64,000 nucleotides of DNA. Source: Flavobacteriales bacterium (lineage in GTDB: Bacteria > Bacteroidota > Bacteroidia > Flavobacteriales > JABDKJ01). The position numbers and the translations under genes were made by a program. The stretch covers positions 1 through 64,000 of the forward strand of contig JABDKJ010000044.1 in assembly GCA_013002285.1 (NCBI GenBank), given 5' to 3'. The notes beneath the pieces are model-generated. The model made no database searches. It was not told where the DNA came from and saw only the letters and a list, made by a program, of their open reading frames with translations. How positions within the stretch are numbered: position 1 is the first letter of the stretch; every line of letters begins with the position of its first letter. This document shows, in pieces, positions 47,888 through 56,999 of this stretch.

Positions 47888-49342
47888 TTAGATCTGAGCT
47901 TTTAATTTTTTTCTGTCAATTTTCCCATTCAAATTTGTCGGAAATTCATCAATGAATCTGATGGAAGTTGGCCGCATATAGTTTGGCAGGCTGCGATCTA
48001 GCTTTTCTTGGATCCCAACTATTTCTTGACCGATAATAAAAACATGTATTGATGTAAGATTGTCTTCATGTACTTTCTTAATTGCTATCACATGTCTCTC
48101 TGGAAGCACCTTTTTTATCTTGTTTTCAACATCAGCTAATTCTATACGATGCCCACCGATTTTCACTTGACCATCATTCCTTCCCTTGAATAAATAATCT
48201 CCATTTTCATTCCTTTCGCAAATATCTCCTGTTCTATAGTATTTTTCATTCTTTAAGGTGACGAAGGTGTTGTTTTTAGGCTTTAAGTAGTTTTCAAAAA
48301 CTTGAGGGCCAGCCAAAAGCAGTTCTTTTTCATCATTATCCAAAGGCAACAGAGCCATTTTATTATGTCCAAAAGGTTTTCCGATCGGGACTATGTCATT
48401 TAGACATTGCTCCTCGGAATCTTCGCTCCAGATATATTTTGAAAAAGCCACTGTCGCCTCTGTCGGGCCATAGATATTTATTTGTTTTGCATTTGGGCTT
48501 CGTTGCTGCCATTGTTTTAGGTCACTTGCATAGAGCGCTTCTCCACAGAAAAAGGACAATCTTAATTGGTCATATGTTTTGCCATGTGTTACTTTATTTA
48601 TAAGCATCATGTGGCTAGGTAAAAACAAGGAGACGCTGATCTTTTCGGTTTCTAATAACATTGCAGCGTGCAGCGATATCTTTTGCAAAGGAACACTAAC
48701 CAATGTTGCGCCTATGAACAAGGGTAAAAATGTAGTGAATACGAATAAGTCAAATGAGAGATTGAAGGGTTGGATAAACTTGTCATCGTATTTAAAAGTC
48801 CAATCATCACATGAAGTTATTCCGTGTATGAAGTGATCCAAATTGCTATGGGAAATTGGCACTCCTTTTGGATCTCCCGTGCTACCTGAGGTGAAGAGTA
48901 AATAGGCGAAGGAGCTTTCGTTGGCCGTAATATTATCATCATTTTCATCTATTATTTCGATAGAGTGGATATTCTCTTTTTCAAGTAGATCTTTGATGAA
49001 TGCAGTTTCGTTTGATCGTATGATCGCTTTAACGCTGGCAGCGTGAATTATGTATTGGCATTGAGCTAGGCCAAAACCCTCATTAATAGGGACATAAGTC
49101 CTTCCAGACACAAGTATAGCGATCAATCCTGCATAACACTTGATATTATTTTGCAAATGCAATCCTATCCGATCATCAGTCCTCGTTTTATTGTTTAATT
49201 CGATGGCTAGCGGGGACACCATTTTCTTCAGATCAGCATAAGTATAAGTCTGACCCTCAATTACAATAGCTGCTTTACTGCCGATCGTATTTAAATTTTG
49301 AGCGATAGTTTGAGCAACAGATCTTATGTCATTTGAGTCCAT
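47888..49342 (-). CDS. DltA-like adenylating ligase
   Basis: A 484-residue AMP-forming ligase near DltA in length. The adenylation motifs are LLFTSGSTGDPKG (148-160), YGPTEATV (291-298), YRTGD (369-373) and NGKIDRKK (472-479) with the usual catalytic Lys474. Two features resemble DltA: SFD with Asp198 (amino-group-binding region), and FFCGEAL with Cys266, the position of the Cys that influences D-Ala preference in Bacillus DltA. It may load D-alanine, or another small amino or acyl acid, on the carrier protein. It overlaps the upstream GNAT by one base. Confidence 0.88.
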   Translation of the reverse strand: MDSNDIRSVAQTIAQNLNTIGSKAAIVIEGQTYTYADLKKMVSPLAIELNNKTRTDDRIGLHLQNNIKCYAGLIAILVSGRTYVPINEGFGLAQCQYIIHAASVKAIIRSNETAFIKDLLEKENIHSIEIIDENDDNITANESSFAYLLFTSGSTGDPKGVPISHSNLDHFIHGITSCDDWTFKYDDKFIQPFNLSFDLFVFTTFLPLFIGATLVSVPLQKISLHAAMLLETEKISVSLFLPSHMMLINKVTHGKTYDQLRLSFFCGEALYASDLKQWQQRSPNAKQINIYGPTEATVAFSKYIWSEDSEEQCLNDIVPIGKPFGHNKMALLPLDNDEKELLLAGPQVFENYLKPKNNTFVTLKNEKYYRTGDICERNENGDYLFKGRNDGQVKIGGHRIELADVENKIKKVLPERHVIAIKKVHEDNLTSIHVFIIGQEIVGIQEKLDRSLPNYMRPTSIRFIDEFPTNLNGKIDRKKLKAQI

Positions 49343-50040
49343 TATGTCAAAAAGTGTTTATTCGAATAGAAGACTTCCCTATTTAATTCTGTCATAACAA
49401 TTCCTTCATTTTGAAAATAAGGGTCTAATGAAGACGTGTCAAATGATCGTTCTTCAATTATATCATAACCAATGTGTTTAGCAATGCGAATGGCTAATTT
49501 GTTCGTAGCATAGAATTTTGATTGTACAATGTTACATTCCGGATATTTCTGGAATAGTGCATCTACGGTATTAAAATATATGGTAATGAAGGCAGAAGTC
49601 CCTCTTGCCGAGCTTTTTAAGAACATATTTTCAATTTGGATCTTTCCTCGTTCTCTAGGAATATTGACTTTTGAGATCTCTTCGTTTTCTTGAGTTTTTT
49701 CTATCCATGTTTTGAGCCCTACATGCTGCATTACCATGAGAGGCAATATCTTTTCACTATCCACATCACCTTCACCTTCTTTCCAACCGGCTAGACAACT
49801 TATCAGTTCATCATTCTGCTCAAGTACAAAATAACTTCCAATATCATATTCATTGTTAGAAATGTTTAAAGAGAAAAGATCCCTTACTATATTTTTATAC
49901 TCTTCTTCAGACAGATCAAATATCGTGGCGAAAAATGAACGGCCATTTGAAGAAGTAACTGAAGAGATCGTAAGGTCGATCAATTGCTCCAAATCACTTT
50001 CTACAGCCTGTCTGAATATGATCTTCTCATTTATTCCCAT
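49342..50040 (-). CDS. GNAT-family protein (paralog 2, proximal end of Dlt-like cassette)
   Basis: A 232-residue GNAT-like protein with IIFRQAVESDLEQLIDLT at the start, LISCLAGWKEG, VNIPRERGKIQIENM and FYATNKLAIRIAKHIGY. These correspond segment by segment to the protein at 44525-45241, so the two are paralogs that bracket the ligase-carrier-MBOAT-SGNH set. It overlaps the GT4 gene upstream by ten bases and the ligase gene by one base. The acyl donor and acceptor are unknown. Confidence 0.7.
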   Translation of the reverse strand: MGINEKIIFRQAVESDLEQLIDLTISSVTSSNGRSFFATIFDLSEEEYKNIVRDLFSLNISNNEYDIGSYFVLEQNDELISCLAGWKEGEGDVDSEKILPLMVMQHVGLKTWIEKTQENEEISKVNIPRERGKIQIENMFLKSSARGTSAFITIYFNTVDALFQKYPECNIVQSKFYATNKLAIRIAKHIGYDIIEERSFDTSSLDPYFQNEGIVMTELNREVFYSNKHFLT

Positions 50041-51236
50041 CCCATTAGATCATCGATCTCTTTTTTGTGTTTTGATAAAAGATTTTTCCATGTGTATTTA
50101 TTATGTACCAACTCTCTTGAGCGATCTCTGAACTTTTCCCAAACTTCCTGATGCATGAGCAGGGTTAGAATACTATCTACAAATTCTTTTGGGTCGTTCT
50201 TAATGTATATGTCTCTGCCATCTTCTACTTCTATCCCCTCGGCTCCGACAGAAGTCGTAACAGTAGGTATCCCTCTGAACAACGAATTGAGTAGTTTAAC
50301 TTTCATTCCGCTTCCAAAGCGAAGTGGTACAATGGTCACTCTAGTTTTGCTATAGTATTCTTCTAGGTCCTCAACGAATCCAGTGAAAATTATTTGTTCA
50401 TCTTGTCTGCCAAATTTCGTAACTCTAGGTTGAGGATCTTTTCCGATCACGTAGAATTTAATGTTTGGTACTTCATGCTTCAATAAGGGCCAACACTTTT
50501 CAAAAAACCATTCCAATCCGTCTATATTGGCTTCCCAACTCTGGGTGCCTACAAAAACGATATTCAATTCTGTATCCTTAAATTCAATATTTGGATAAGT
50601 GATGAATTTGTCATCTCCTAAATGATAAGTGTATTCGAATTTAGAATTGTTTTCTCCTTTGATCTGAAGCGCTGCGATGTCATTTGGTGCTGCCCATATT
50701 AGGTCTGAATCTTTAACATAATTTTTTTCAGCCTTTTCAATTCGTCTTGCCTCTGAAAGTAATACAGATCTTTTGATCATAGAACTTTCTAATCGCCCCA
50801 TTCTTTCCCATAGACAAAACTCTGCATTATGCTCGTGCAATATTTTTTTTATTCCCTTGGAATTTTTTAAATATGGATACATTTCATAGTGATCCACGAT
50901 CACAAGATCATTGCTTTTTAATAGTTCTCTTGTTTTCAGTAAAAAGGTCTTGGACCGATTTCGAAAAACATTGAGCGTGTCAGCGGATAACCGACTTCTT
51001 ATAAGATTGAGAGCATTTCTCTTTACATTTAGTTCTTCTGAATAGTGAGAGCTTAATGCCAGTTTAGAAAGCATTTCTTCCTCGTCTTCTTTCTCGTTTT
51101 CCTTTAGGAGATATATCAAAGAAAGGCTGTAGTTTTCCGAAAGGAATCTCACGAGATTCCAGGACTTAAGCTTTCCTCCAGTTGAAGGAGGATAAGGAAG
51201 CTGATTCGTTATGAATAAGATCTTTTTGGATGACAT
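50031..51236 (-). CDS. GT4-like glycosyltransferase
   Basis: A 401-residue GT-B protein with the N-terminal TNQLPYPPSTGGKLK loop (residues 10-24) and the C-terminal FGSGMKVKLLNSLFRGIPTV (about residues 310-329) typical of GT4 glycosyltransferases. It is downstream of wzc in the same operon and overlaps the GNAT gene. It would add a sugar to the repeat unit in the cytoplasm; donor unknown. Confidence 0.87.
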   Translation of the reverse strand: MSSKKILFITNQLPYPPSTGGKLKSWNLVRFLSENYSLSLIYLLKENEKEDEEEMLSKLALSSHYSEELNVKRNALNLIRSRLSADTLNVFRNRSKTFLLKTRELLKSNDLVIVDHYEMYPYLKNSKGIKKILHEHNAEFCLWERMGRLESSMIKRSVLLSEARRIEKAEKNYVKDSDLIWAAPNDIAALQIKGENNSKFEYTYHLGDDKFITYPNIEFKDTELNIVFVGTQSWEANIDGLEWFFEKCWPLLKHEVPNIKFYVIGKDPQPRVTKFGRQDEQIIFTGFVEDLEEYYSKTRVTIVPLRFGSGMKVKLLNSLFRGIPTVTTSVGAEGIEVEDGRDIYIKNDPKEFVDSILTLLMHQEVWEKFRDRSRELVHNKYTWKNLLSKHKKEIDDLMGWE

Positions 51237-51263
51237 CTGTGTTGCAAAATAGCTGGGTTAAGA

Positions 51264-53648
51264 TCAGATCTTATTCAATATATATTTGATTCTGTAAATT
51301 ATTCCTCGCCTTTTATTTTGGTAGTATTTCTTCGCAGCTTTTGATAGATCTTCGTTCTTGTCGATATCACCATTAAAAACCATTCCGATCTTTGAAAATG
51401 AGTTTTCCGGAAGTACCCTTTTTATAGCTTTCCAATCATCTTTCTGACTTTTATTTCTTCTAAAGACTATGCATGTACGGTCTGTGGTCTTTATCAAAGA
51501 CGACACTCCTGAAACAAGTCCAAGTGGTCCAGCATCAATAATAACATGATCAAAAGAGCGTTTCAGTTTGGATAAGAGACCTTTGAACTTCGCATTGTCA
51601 AATGAACTCATGACCTTTTTCAATGGCCCTCCTTTTATCAGGAACAGATCTTCATTAAATGTAGACGTGGCCAAACCACTAATTTTTTCGTCTCCAGTGA
51701 AATAATCAAATAGAGTTCTTTCTGGTTGGGCTTTAAATTGTTTTTCGGATATCGGGTGTTTAGAATTGAGGTCTATTAATGCTACTTTGTATCCAGTGTT
51801 AGCTAGAGACAAAGCCAATCCCGTTGAAATAAACGTTTTACCTTCCCCGATCCTCCATGAAGTAACCGTTATTGTGCGCTTCGTGTCATCAGCATCTTCC
51901 AATATCTTAAGCATCAAGGCTTTGAAATTTTCTGCTGTAAAGGAGTCGCCAAATGCTGCAAAATGCTGAGGGTTTGTCAAATTAGAAAAATCAATGATCC
52001 CGTCTACAATTATTTCTTTACTGATATCAGATAGGTCGTTCAAGCTTTTTACTTCGGACTTATAGACCATTTTGTAGATCAAATAGGCTATGATGGACAA
52101 AATTGAAAACAACAAAACAATGGACGCAATTACAAGTGTGTTTGGGAAGATAGGGTCAGTGTCTATGAGGTAGGCAGGTTCTAAGATCTTAAAATCTGAC
52201 ATGACAGATCCCCTTGCTATGTCTGCATCCGTTTTCTTCTCTAATAAGTTTATGTAAGACGCTTCGTTCAGTTTTAGCAGCCTTTCAATTCTTATATATT
52301 CTCGTTCTGCCTTTGGGATATTTTTCGAATCTCTAGTAAATTGGTCTAACCTCTCATTTATATCGATCAGTCTTATATTATTTGAAGTCTCAAATCCTTC
52401 AACAGTTTGAAGAATATTCGTTTTTATAGAAGAGATCTTTGAATTGATCAAGGCGAAAGATGGATTTGCCTGATTTCCTTGGACTACCATATCATTCTTC
52501 TCCATTTGTAAATTCACCAATTCGTTGGTCAGGTCAACTAAAATGGGGTCGTTGATCTTAAAAGCTAAAGGGGATATGAGCTTTTCATAGTTGTCAGCAT
52601 TTATTAAAAACTCTTTTAAATAATCATAGTATTTTTTCTTGACCAAGAGGTTGACTTTCTCATTTTCAAGTTTTGTAGTTTGATTTAAAAGCATGCCCGC
52701 TTCCTTACTCAGGTCATTGATCTCGTTTCTTGACTTAAATTGTTCAAGTTCCTTCTCCGTTTCATTTAGTCGTACTTGGATCTCATTGAGTTGCTCTTCA
52801 ATGAAATTTGAAATATTGACATAGATTTCTTTTTTCTCCTCTAAATGTTCTTTTATATATAATTGGCCAAGTGCATTGAGAAGATCGATCTGTTTTTCCG
52901 GTGCAGGACCTGTCATGTACAACCCCATAACAGTAGCTGAAAGCTCTTCTGTCTTAACATCCAGTTTGTCCAAGATCTGTAATGCCAAGTCTCTTTTGTT
53001 CTTTATTACAAATGAAAACTGACCGTCATTACCTATATGGTCTTTTTCTTTTTCTATTACAATACTCGCTTTCCCGATATTTATTTTTTGTCCAAAAAGA
53101 AAGCTATCATTGATCGATATGGTTTGTTTAGATATTGCTGAAGGACCGTTTATCTTGAGACCAAAAGATTCTTCATCCAATAATTTCACCTCGAATTTTC
53201 TTCCAAAAGGTAAGTCTGCACGGTCTTCGTCCCACTCATCAGAAAGCTTAACCGTAAACGGTCTTCTCGCATAGATCTCCTTATCTGAAAAAGCTTTCTT
53301 ATAATATGTGATATTAAAATTCAAGGAGTCCAACGCCCTTGAGACGAGGGGGAATCGTTTGATCCTGATCTTTTCATTCACAAAGTATTCATCATCTGGA
53401 GGATTGAAAGCCTGAGGACCAACTGTCATCCTTTGCGGGTCATTAAGTCTTTGCGGCTCTTCTACCAAAATGGTTGATTTCAATTGGTAAGTAGGTTGAA
53501 TAAGTTTTAAAAGAAGAATTCCTACGAATGCCCAAAAGAGAAATATCATTATGATCGTTGGCCAAGAACGGAATAGGTCCTTTACAACCTGTTTTAGATC
53601 AAGGCTATCACTTTGTGCATCGAATTCTATGATATTCCTATTTTCCAA
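51264..53648 (-). CDS. Wzc-like polysaccharide co-polymerase / BY-kinase-like protein
   Basis: A 794-residue protein with the Wzz domain, two membrane helices (about 30-50 and 505-527), a long periplasmic coiled coil (about 270-470) and a cytoplasmic ATPase domain. Walker A is WRIGEGKTF (598-606). The Walker A' segment is ALIDLNSK (623-630), lacking the second Asp of the usual DxD, and the Walker B-like segment is VIIDAGPL (702-709) in place of DTPP. Tyr residues exist near the C-terminus but no dense Tyr cluster. It should control chain length and work with the Wza-like lipoprotein; kinase activity is uncertain. It directly follows the wza-like gene. Confidence 0.88.
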   Translation of the reverse strand: MENRNIIEFDAQSDSLDLKQVVKDLFRSWPTIIMIFLFWAFVGILLLKLIQPTYQLKSTILVEEPQRLNDPQRMTVGPQAFNPPDDEYFVNEKIRIKRFPLVSRALDSLNFNITYYKKAFSDKEIYARRPFTVKLSDEWDEDRADLPFGRKFEVKLLDEESFGLKINGPSAISKQTISINDSFLFGQKINIGKASIVIEKEKDHIGNDGQFSFVIKNKRDLALQILDKLDVKTEELSATVMGLYMTGPAPEKQIDLLNALGQLYIKEHLEEKKEIYVNISNFIEEQLNEIQVRLNETEKELEQFKSRNEINDLSKEAGMLLNQTTKLENEKVNLLVKKKYYDYLKEFLINADNYEKLISPLAFKINDPILVDLTNELVNLQMEKNDMVVQGNQANPSFALINSKISSIKTNILQTVEGFETSNNIRLIDINERLDQFTRDSKNIPKAEREYIRIERLLKLNEASYINLLEKKTDADIARGSVMSDFKILEPAYLIDTDPIFPNTLVIASIVLLFSILSIIAYLIYKMVYKSEVKSLNDLSDISKEIIVDGIIDFSNLTNPQHFAAFGDSFTAENFKALMLKILEDADDTKRTITVTSWRIGEGKTFISTGLALSLANTGYKVALIDLNSKHPISEKQFKAQPERTLFDYFTGDEKISGLATSTFNEDLFLIKGGPLKKVMSSFDNAKFKGLLSKLKRSFDHVIIDAGPLGLVSGVSSLIKTTDRTCIVFRRNKSQKDDWKAIKRVLPENSFSKIGMVFNGDIDKNEDLSKAAKKYYQNKRRGIIYRIKYILNKI

Positions 53649-54422
53649 TTATCGTGTGAGTGCTATGATCAAACTTGTTAATGAAACAACTACGCCCAAA
53701 CCTGCATAGAGGCTTTGTGCTTCTCGACCGGACCATTTTTTTCTCTTCAATGGTGATACAATGATCACGTCTGATGGGTGGATATAAAAAGCTTCTGATG
53801 TCAATAGTTGTTCATCTGTAAGGTCTAAATGATAAAGGTGATTCTTTCCATTTCTGGTTCTCAAGACTTTTACGCCTTCTTTATTTGAATAATCATCAGC
53901 ATCATTGGCCAAGCTCAGTGCTTCAAAAATGTTAAGTGTATTGTTATAAACCAGATATTGCCCCGGAGTATTCACTGATCCTAGGACAGATATTCTGAAA
54001 TTGATCATATGCACCTTGACAGATGGACTCGAGAATACCCTATTGGCAGCTTCTCTGATCTTGTTGGTTGCTTCCTTTAAAGGCATTCCTGCAACGTTTA
54101 CTTTCCCAACTATTGGTAAGTCAATATTGCCATTTTCATCAATTGTATATCCGTGAATATTTGGGTTTGGGATCGTTGATCTCAACAGCGACCTGTCGTC
54201 ATTGGAAAAATTACTCACAGAACTACCCGGAGAAGTCAAATGATTTATCCTTACGCTCAATACATCTTCAGCTTCTAGAAGCCAATCTGTGCGAGGAGCA
54301 GGATAAGTGTTATCTACTAATGCATCATGTGGTTTGGATGCCTCTTTGTCTTGTAAATACACGATCTTTTTGTTCGATGTGCACGAAGACATCAAAATGG
54401 TCAATACAACCACTTTCAGCAT
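53649..54422 (-). CDS. Wza-like polysaccharide export lipoprotein
   Basis: A 257-residue protein from the ATG at 54422, giving the lipoprotein signal MLKVVVLTILMSSC; a TTG at 54452 would add ten residues (with Arg-Arg-Lys) and cannot be excluded. A polysaccharide export domain covers about residues 45-140 (LEAEDVLSVRI, GYTIDENGNIDLPIVGKVNV), followed by an SLBB-like domain (LGSVNTPGQYLV) and a C-terminal hydrophobic helix (about 235-255). It would form the outer membrane export channel. It is the first gene of the minus operon to 44525. Confidence 0.9.
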   Translation of the reverse strand: MLKVVVLTILMSSCTSNKKIVYLQDKEASKPHDALVDNTYPAPRTDWLLEAEDVLSVRINHLTSPGSSVSNFSNDDRSLLRSTIPNPNIHGYTIDENGNIDLPIVGKVNVAGMPLKEATNKIREAANRVFSSPSVKVHMINFRISVLGSVNTPGQYLVYNNTLNIFEALSLANDADDYSNKEGVKVLRTRNGKNHLYHLDLTDEQLLTSEAFYIHPSDVIIVSPLKRKKWSGREAQSLYAGLGVVVSLTSLIIALTR

Positions 54423-54594
54423 ACAGAATAGTACCGTTTTGCGTCTAGTCAAAGTGTTTAGTTTAAGTGCATTATGGAAAATTATCTCTTTTCCTTATTC
54501 CTTATTAAGAATTTATACGTTTTAACCCTTATAAAGTTATCGTTCTCAATTAGCTTTTGCTCCATGAACTCTAAAGGCTTGTAATGTAAAACTC

Positions 54595-54602
54595 TATATT
54601 TG
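54595..54602 (+). promoter_or_regulatory. Candidate -7 box for deoC
   Basis: TATATTTG matches TAnnTTTG exactly, 16 bases before the deoC ATG at 54619. No well-spaced -33 TTG. The 196-base divergent space from 54423 holds nothing else that I can identify; no minus-strand -7 box was found for the wza operon. Confidence 0.45.
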
Positions 54603-54618
54603 ACATAGAATTTTTAAA

Positions 54619-55539
54619 ATGGGCGTTGAAGATATAAAAATCGGGGCTATGGTTGGCTTAAAATCCCCCAAAATTGACCAGGTTGGAGTAGAGGAAAGAG
54701 TATCCAGATTTCGTAAAAGAAGTATTAAAAAAGGGACAAAAGTTGATGGGCTTAAGCGGGTGCTGAGTATGATCGACCTTACAACCCTTGAAGGAGCTGA
54801 TACTGAGAATAAAGTAAAGCAGTTGTGTTATAAATCAATGCACCTGCACGACAAGTATCCAGATCTGCCCACTACTGCTGCTGTTTGCGTGTATCCGAGA
54901 TTTGTAAAGACAGCGAAAGATATGGTGAATGGCTCAGGTGTTTTAGTTGCCTCTGTAGCTACTGCATTTCCGAGTGGACAGTCAGATCAGAAATTAAAGA
55001 TACAGGAGACAAAACGAGCTGTAGACCAAGGAGCGGATGAGATCGATATGGTCATTTCCAGGGGAAAATTCCATTCAGGGGAATACAATTATGTTTTTGA
55101 TGAGATCAAAAAGGTAAAAGAAGCTTGCGGAAATGCCAGACTCAAGGTGATCCTGGAAACCGGTGAATTAGGTACTTTGGATAAAGTGAGAAAAGCCTCT
55201 GACATTGCAATGTATGCCGGTGCTGATTTCATTAAAACTTCTACAGGTAAAATAAAGCCCGCAGCCACATTTCCAGTAGTTCTAACCATGCTTGAAGCAA
55301 TTCGAGATTTCTATATGGAAAACAAAATAATGGTTGGAATGAAACCTGCTGGGGGCATCTCTAATGCAAAGATGGCATTGCACTATCTGGTAATGGTAAA
55401 GGAGGTTCTGGGTGAAAATTGGTTGAATAATAAATGGTTCAGGTTTGGAGCAAGTAGTTTAGCCAATGATGTTTTAATGCAGATCGTAAAACAAGCTGAA
55501 GGAGCTTATCAATCTGCCGATTATTTTTCAATTGATTAA
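54619..55539 (+). CDS. deoC: Deoxyribose-phosphate aldolase
   Basis: A 306-residue class I aldolase that splits 2-deoxyribose-5-phosphate into glyceraldehyde-3-phosphate and acetaldehyde. The Schiff-base Lys206 lies in DFIKTSTGKIKPAAT; the second active-site region is VGMKPAGGI, and MIDLTTLEG opens the barrel (residues 51-59). An N-terminal extension of about 45 residues makes it longer than E. coli DeoC. The following aldehyde dehydrogenase could consume the acetaldehyde. It starts a plus operon of at least three genes. Confidence 0.95.
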   Translation: MGVEDIKIGAMVGLKSPKIDQVGVEERVSRFRKRSIKKGTKVDGLKRVLSMIDLTTLEGADTENKVKQLCYKSMHLHDKYPDLPTTAAVCVYPRFVKTAKDMVNGSGVLVASVATAFPSGQSDQKLKIQETKRAVDQGADEIDMVISRGKFHSGEYNYVFDEIKKVKEACGNARLKVILETGELGTLDKVRKASDIAMYAGADFIKTSTGKIKPAATFPVVLTMLEAIRDFYMENKIMVGMKPAGGISNAKMALHYLVMVKEVLGENWLNNKWFRFGASSLANDVLMQIVKQAEGAYQSADYFSID

Positions 55540-55545
55540 AGAAAT

Positions 55546-56997
55546 ATGAAAGGATCAAAGAATGGTGCTTGGGATTATGCTCCAGCTCCAGAAAATGCAG
55601 ATCATGTAAATATAAAAAAGGACTACGGACATTTCATTGAAGGAAAGTTTGTGAAGGGCATTGGTAAAAGCTTTGCAACGATAAATCCGGCTTCAGAAAA
55701 GACAATTGCACACATCTCTGAGGGGACAGAAAAGGAAGTGGATCGGGCTGTGAAAGCAGCCCGAAAAGCCTATAACGGATCATGGGGTAAAATGCCTGCG
55801 AAAGAACGCGGAAAGTATATTTTCAGGATCGCGAGGCTTGTTCAAGAAAGAGCGAGAGAACTTGCTGTTTTGGAGACAATGGATGGAGGAAAACCTATTC
55901 GAGAATCTAGAGATATTGATATACCGATCGCAGCAAACCATTTCTTTTATTATGCGGGTTGGGCAGATAAATTAAGCTATGCATTCCCAAATAAGAACCC
56001 ACGTTCTATGGGAGTTGCAGGCCAGATCATTCCATGGAATTTCCCTTTGTTAATGGCGGCCTGGAAGATCGCTCCGGCACTGGCTACAGGAAATACAGTT
56101 GTTTTGAAACCTGCCGAGACTACTTCCTTAACAGCATTAAAATTGGCTGAGATCATTCAAGACGCAGACCTTCCGCCAGGAACCGTGAATATTGTCACAG
56201 GTGCTGGTAAAACAGGAGCTGCAATTGTCAACCATAATGACATCAATAAAGTCGCTTTTACCGGGTCGACTAATGTAGGTAAGATCATTCAAAAAGCAAT
56301 TGCCCATTCGGACAAGAAATGTACTTTGGAATTAGGAGGAAAAGCCGCCAATATCATTTTCGAAGATGCTGCAATAGATCAGGCAGTTGAAGGAATAGTA
56401 AATGGCATTTATTTTAATCAAGGTCATGTCTGCTGCGCAGGTTCTAGGTTGTTTGTTCAGGAATCAGTCTATGAAGAAGTATTACAAAAATTGAAATGGA
56501 GAATGGATTCCTTGATCGTGGGAGATCCATTGGATAAGAACACTGATATAGGAGCCATTAATTCCAAGGCTCAGTTGAAAACGATCAAAGATTACATAAA
56601 GATCGGAAAAAAGGAAGGCTCAGAAATGTATCAACCTGCTTGTTCCTTACCAACTAAGGGTTATTGGTGTAGGCCAACTCTCTTTGAGAATGTTGCTCAA
56701 AGTAACAGAATTGCCCAAGAAGAGATCTTCGGTCCTGTACTAGCTATTCAAACATTTCGAACTGTGGATGAGGTCATTAAAAAAGCGAACAATACGCCAT
56801 ATGGTCTGTCTGCTGGGGTTTGGACAGACAAGGGTTCTAAGATCTTCAATCTTACCTCGCAAATGAGAGCTGGTGTTGTTTGGGCAAATACCTACAATAA
56901 ATTTGACCCAACTTCGCCTTTCGGAGGATATAAGGAAAGTGGATTTGGCAGAGAAGGTGGATTACATGGATTGTCGGCTTATTTAAACTTGAATTGA
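55546..56997 (+). CDS. Aldehyde dehydrogenase (ALDH16-like catalytic part)
   Basis: A 483-residue NAD(P)-dependent aldehyde dehydrogenase with complete machinery: IPWNFPLLM (162-170), VVLKPAE, the Rossmann GSTNVG (240-245), general base Glu262 in ELGGK, and nucleophile Cys296 in GHVCCAGSR. It is six bases after deoC and two bases before the next ALDH-like gene. Together they match the length and order of two-domain ALDH16 proteins. The likely substrate is acetaldehyde from DeoC, which is an inference from context. Confidence 0.92.
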   Translation: MKGSKNGAWDYAPAPENADHVNIKKDYGHFIEGKFVKGIGKSFATINPASEKTIAHISEGTEKEVDRAVKAARKAYNGSWGKMPAKERGKYIFRIARLVQERARELAVLETMDGGKPIRESRDIDIPIAANHFFYYAGWADKLSYAFPNKNPRSMGVAGQIIPWNFPLLMAAWKIAPALATGNTVVLKPAETTSLTALKLAEIIQDADLPPGTVNIVTGAGKTGAAIVNHNDINKVAFTGSTNVGKIIQKAIAHSDKKCTLELGGKAANIIFEDAAIDQAVEGIVNGIYFNQGHVCCAGSRLFVQESVYEEVLQKLKWRMDSLIVGDPLDKNTDIGAINSKAQLKTIKDYIKIGKKEGSEMYQPACSLPTKGYWCRPTLFENVAQSNRIAQEEIFGPVLAIQTFRTVDEVIKKANNTPYGLSAGVWTDKGSKIFNLTSQMRAGVVWANTYNKFDPTSPFGGYKESGFGREGGLHGLSAYLNLN

Positions 56998-56999
56998 TC

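Noticed and set aside
24716..54452. Mobile-element origin of the polysaccharide region
   Set aside because: No transposase, integrase, tRNA-flanked attachment repeat or direct repeat pair was found at its borders, and codon habits look like those of the neighbours.
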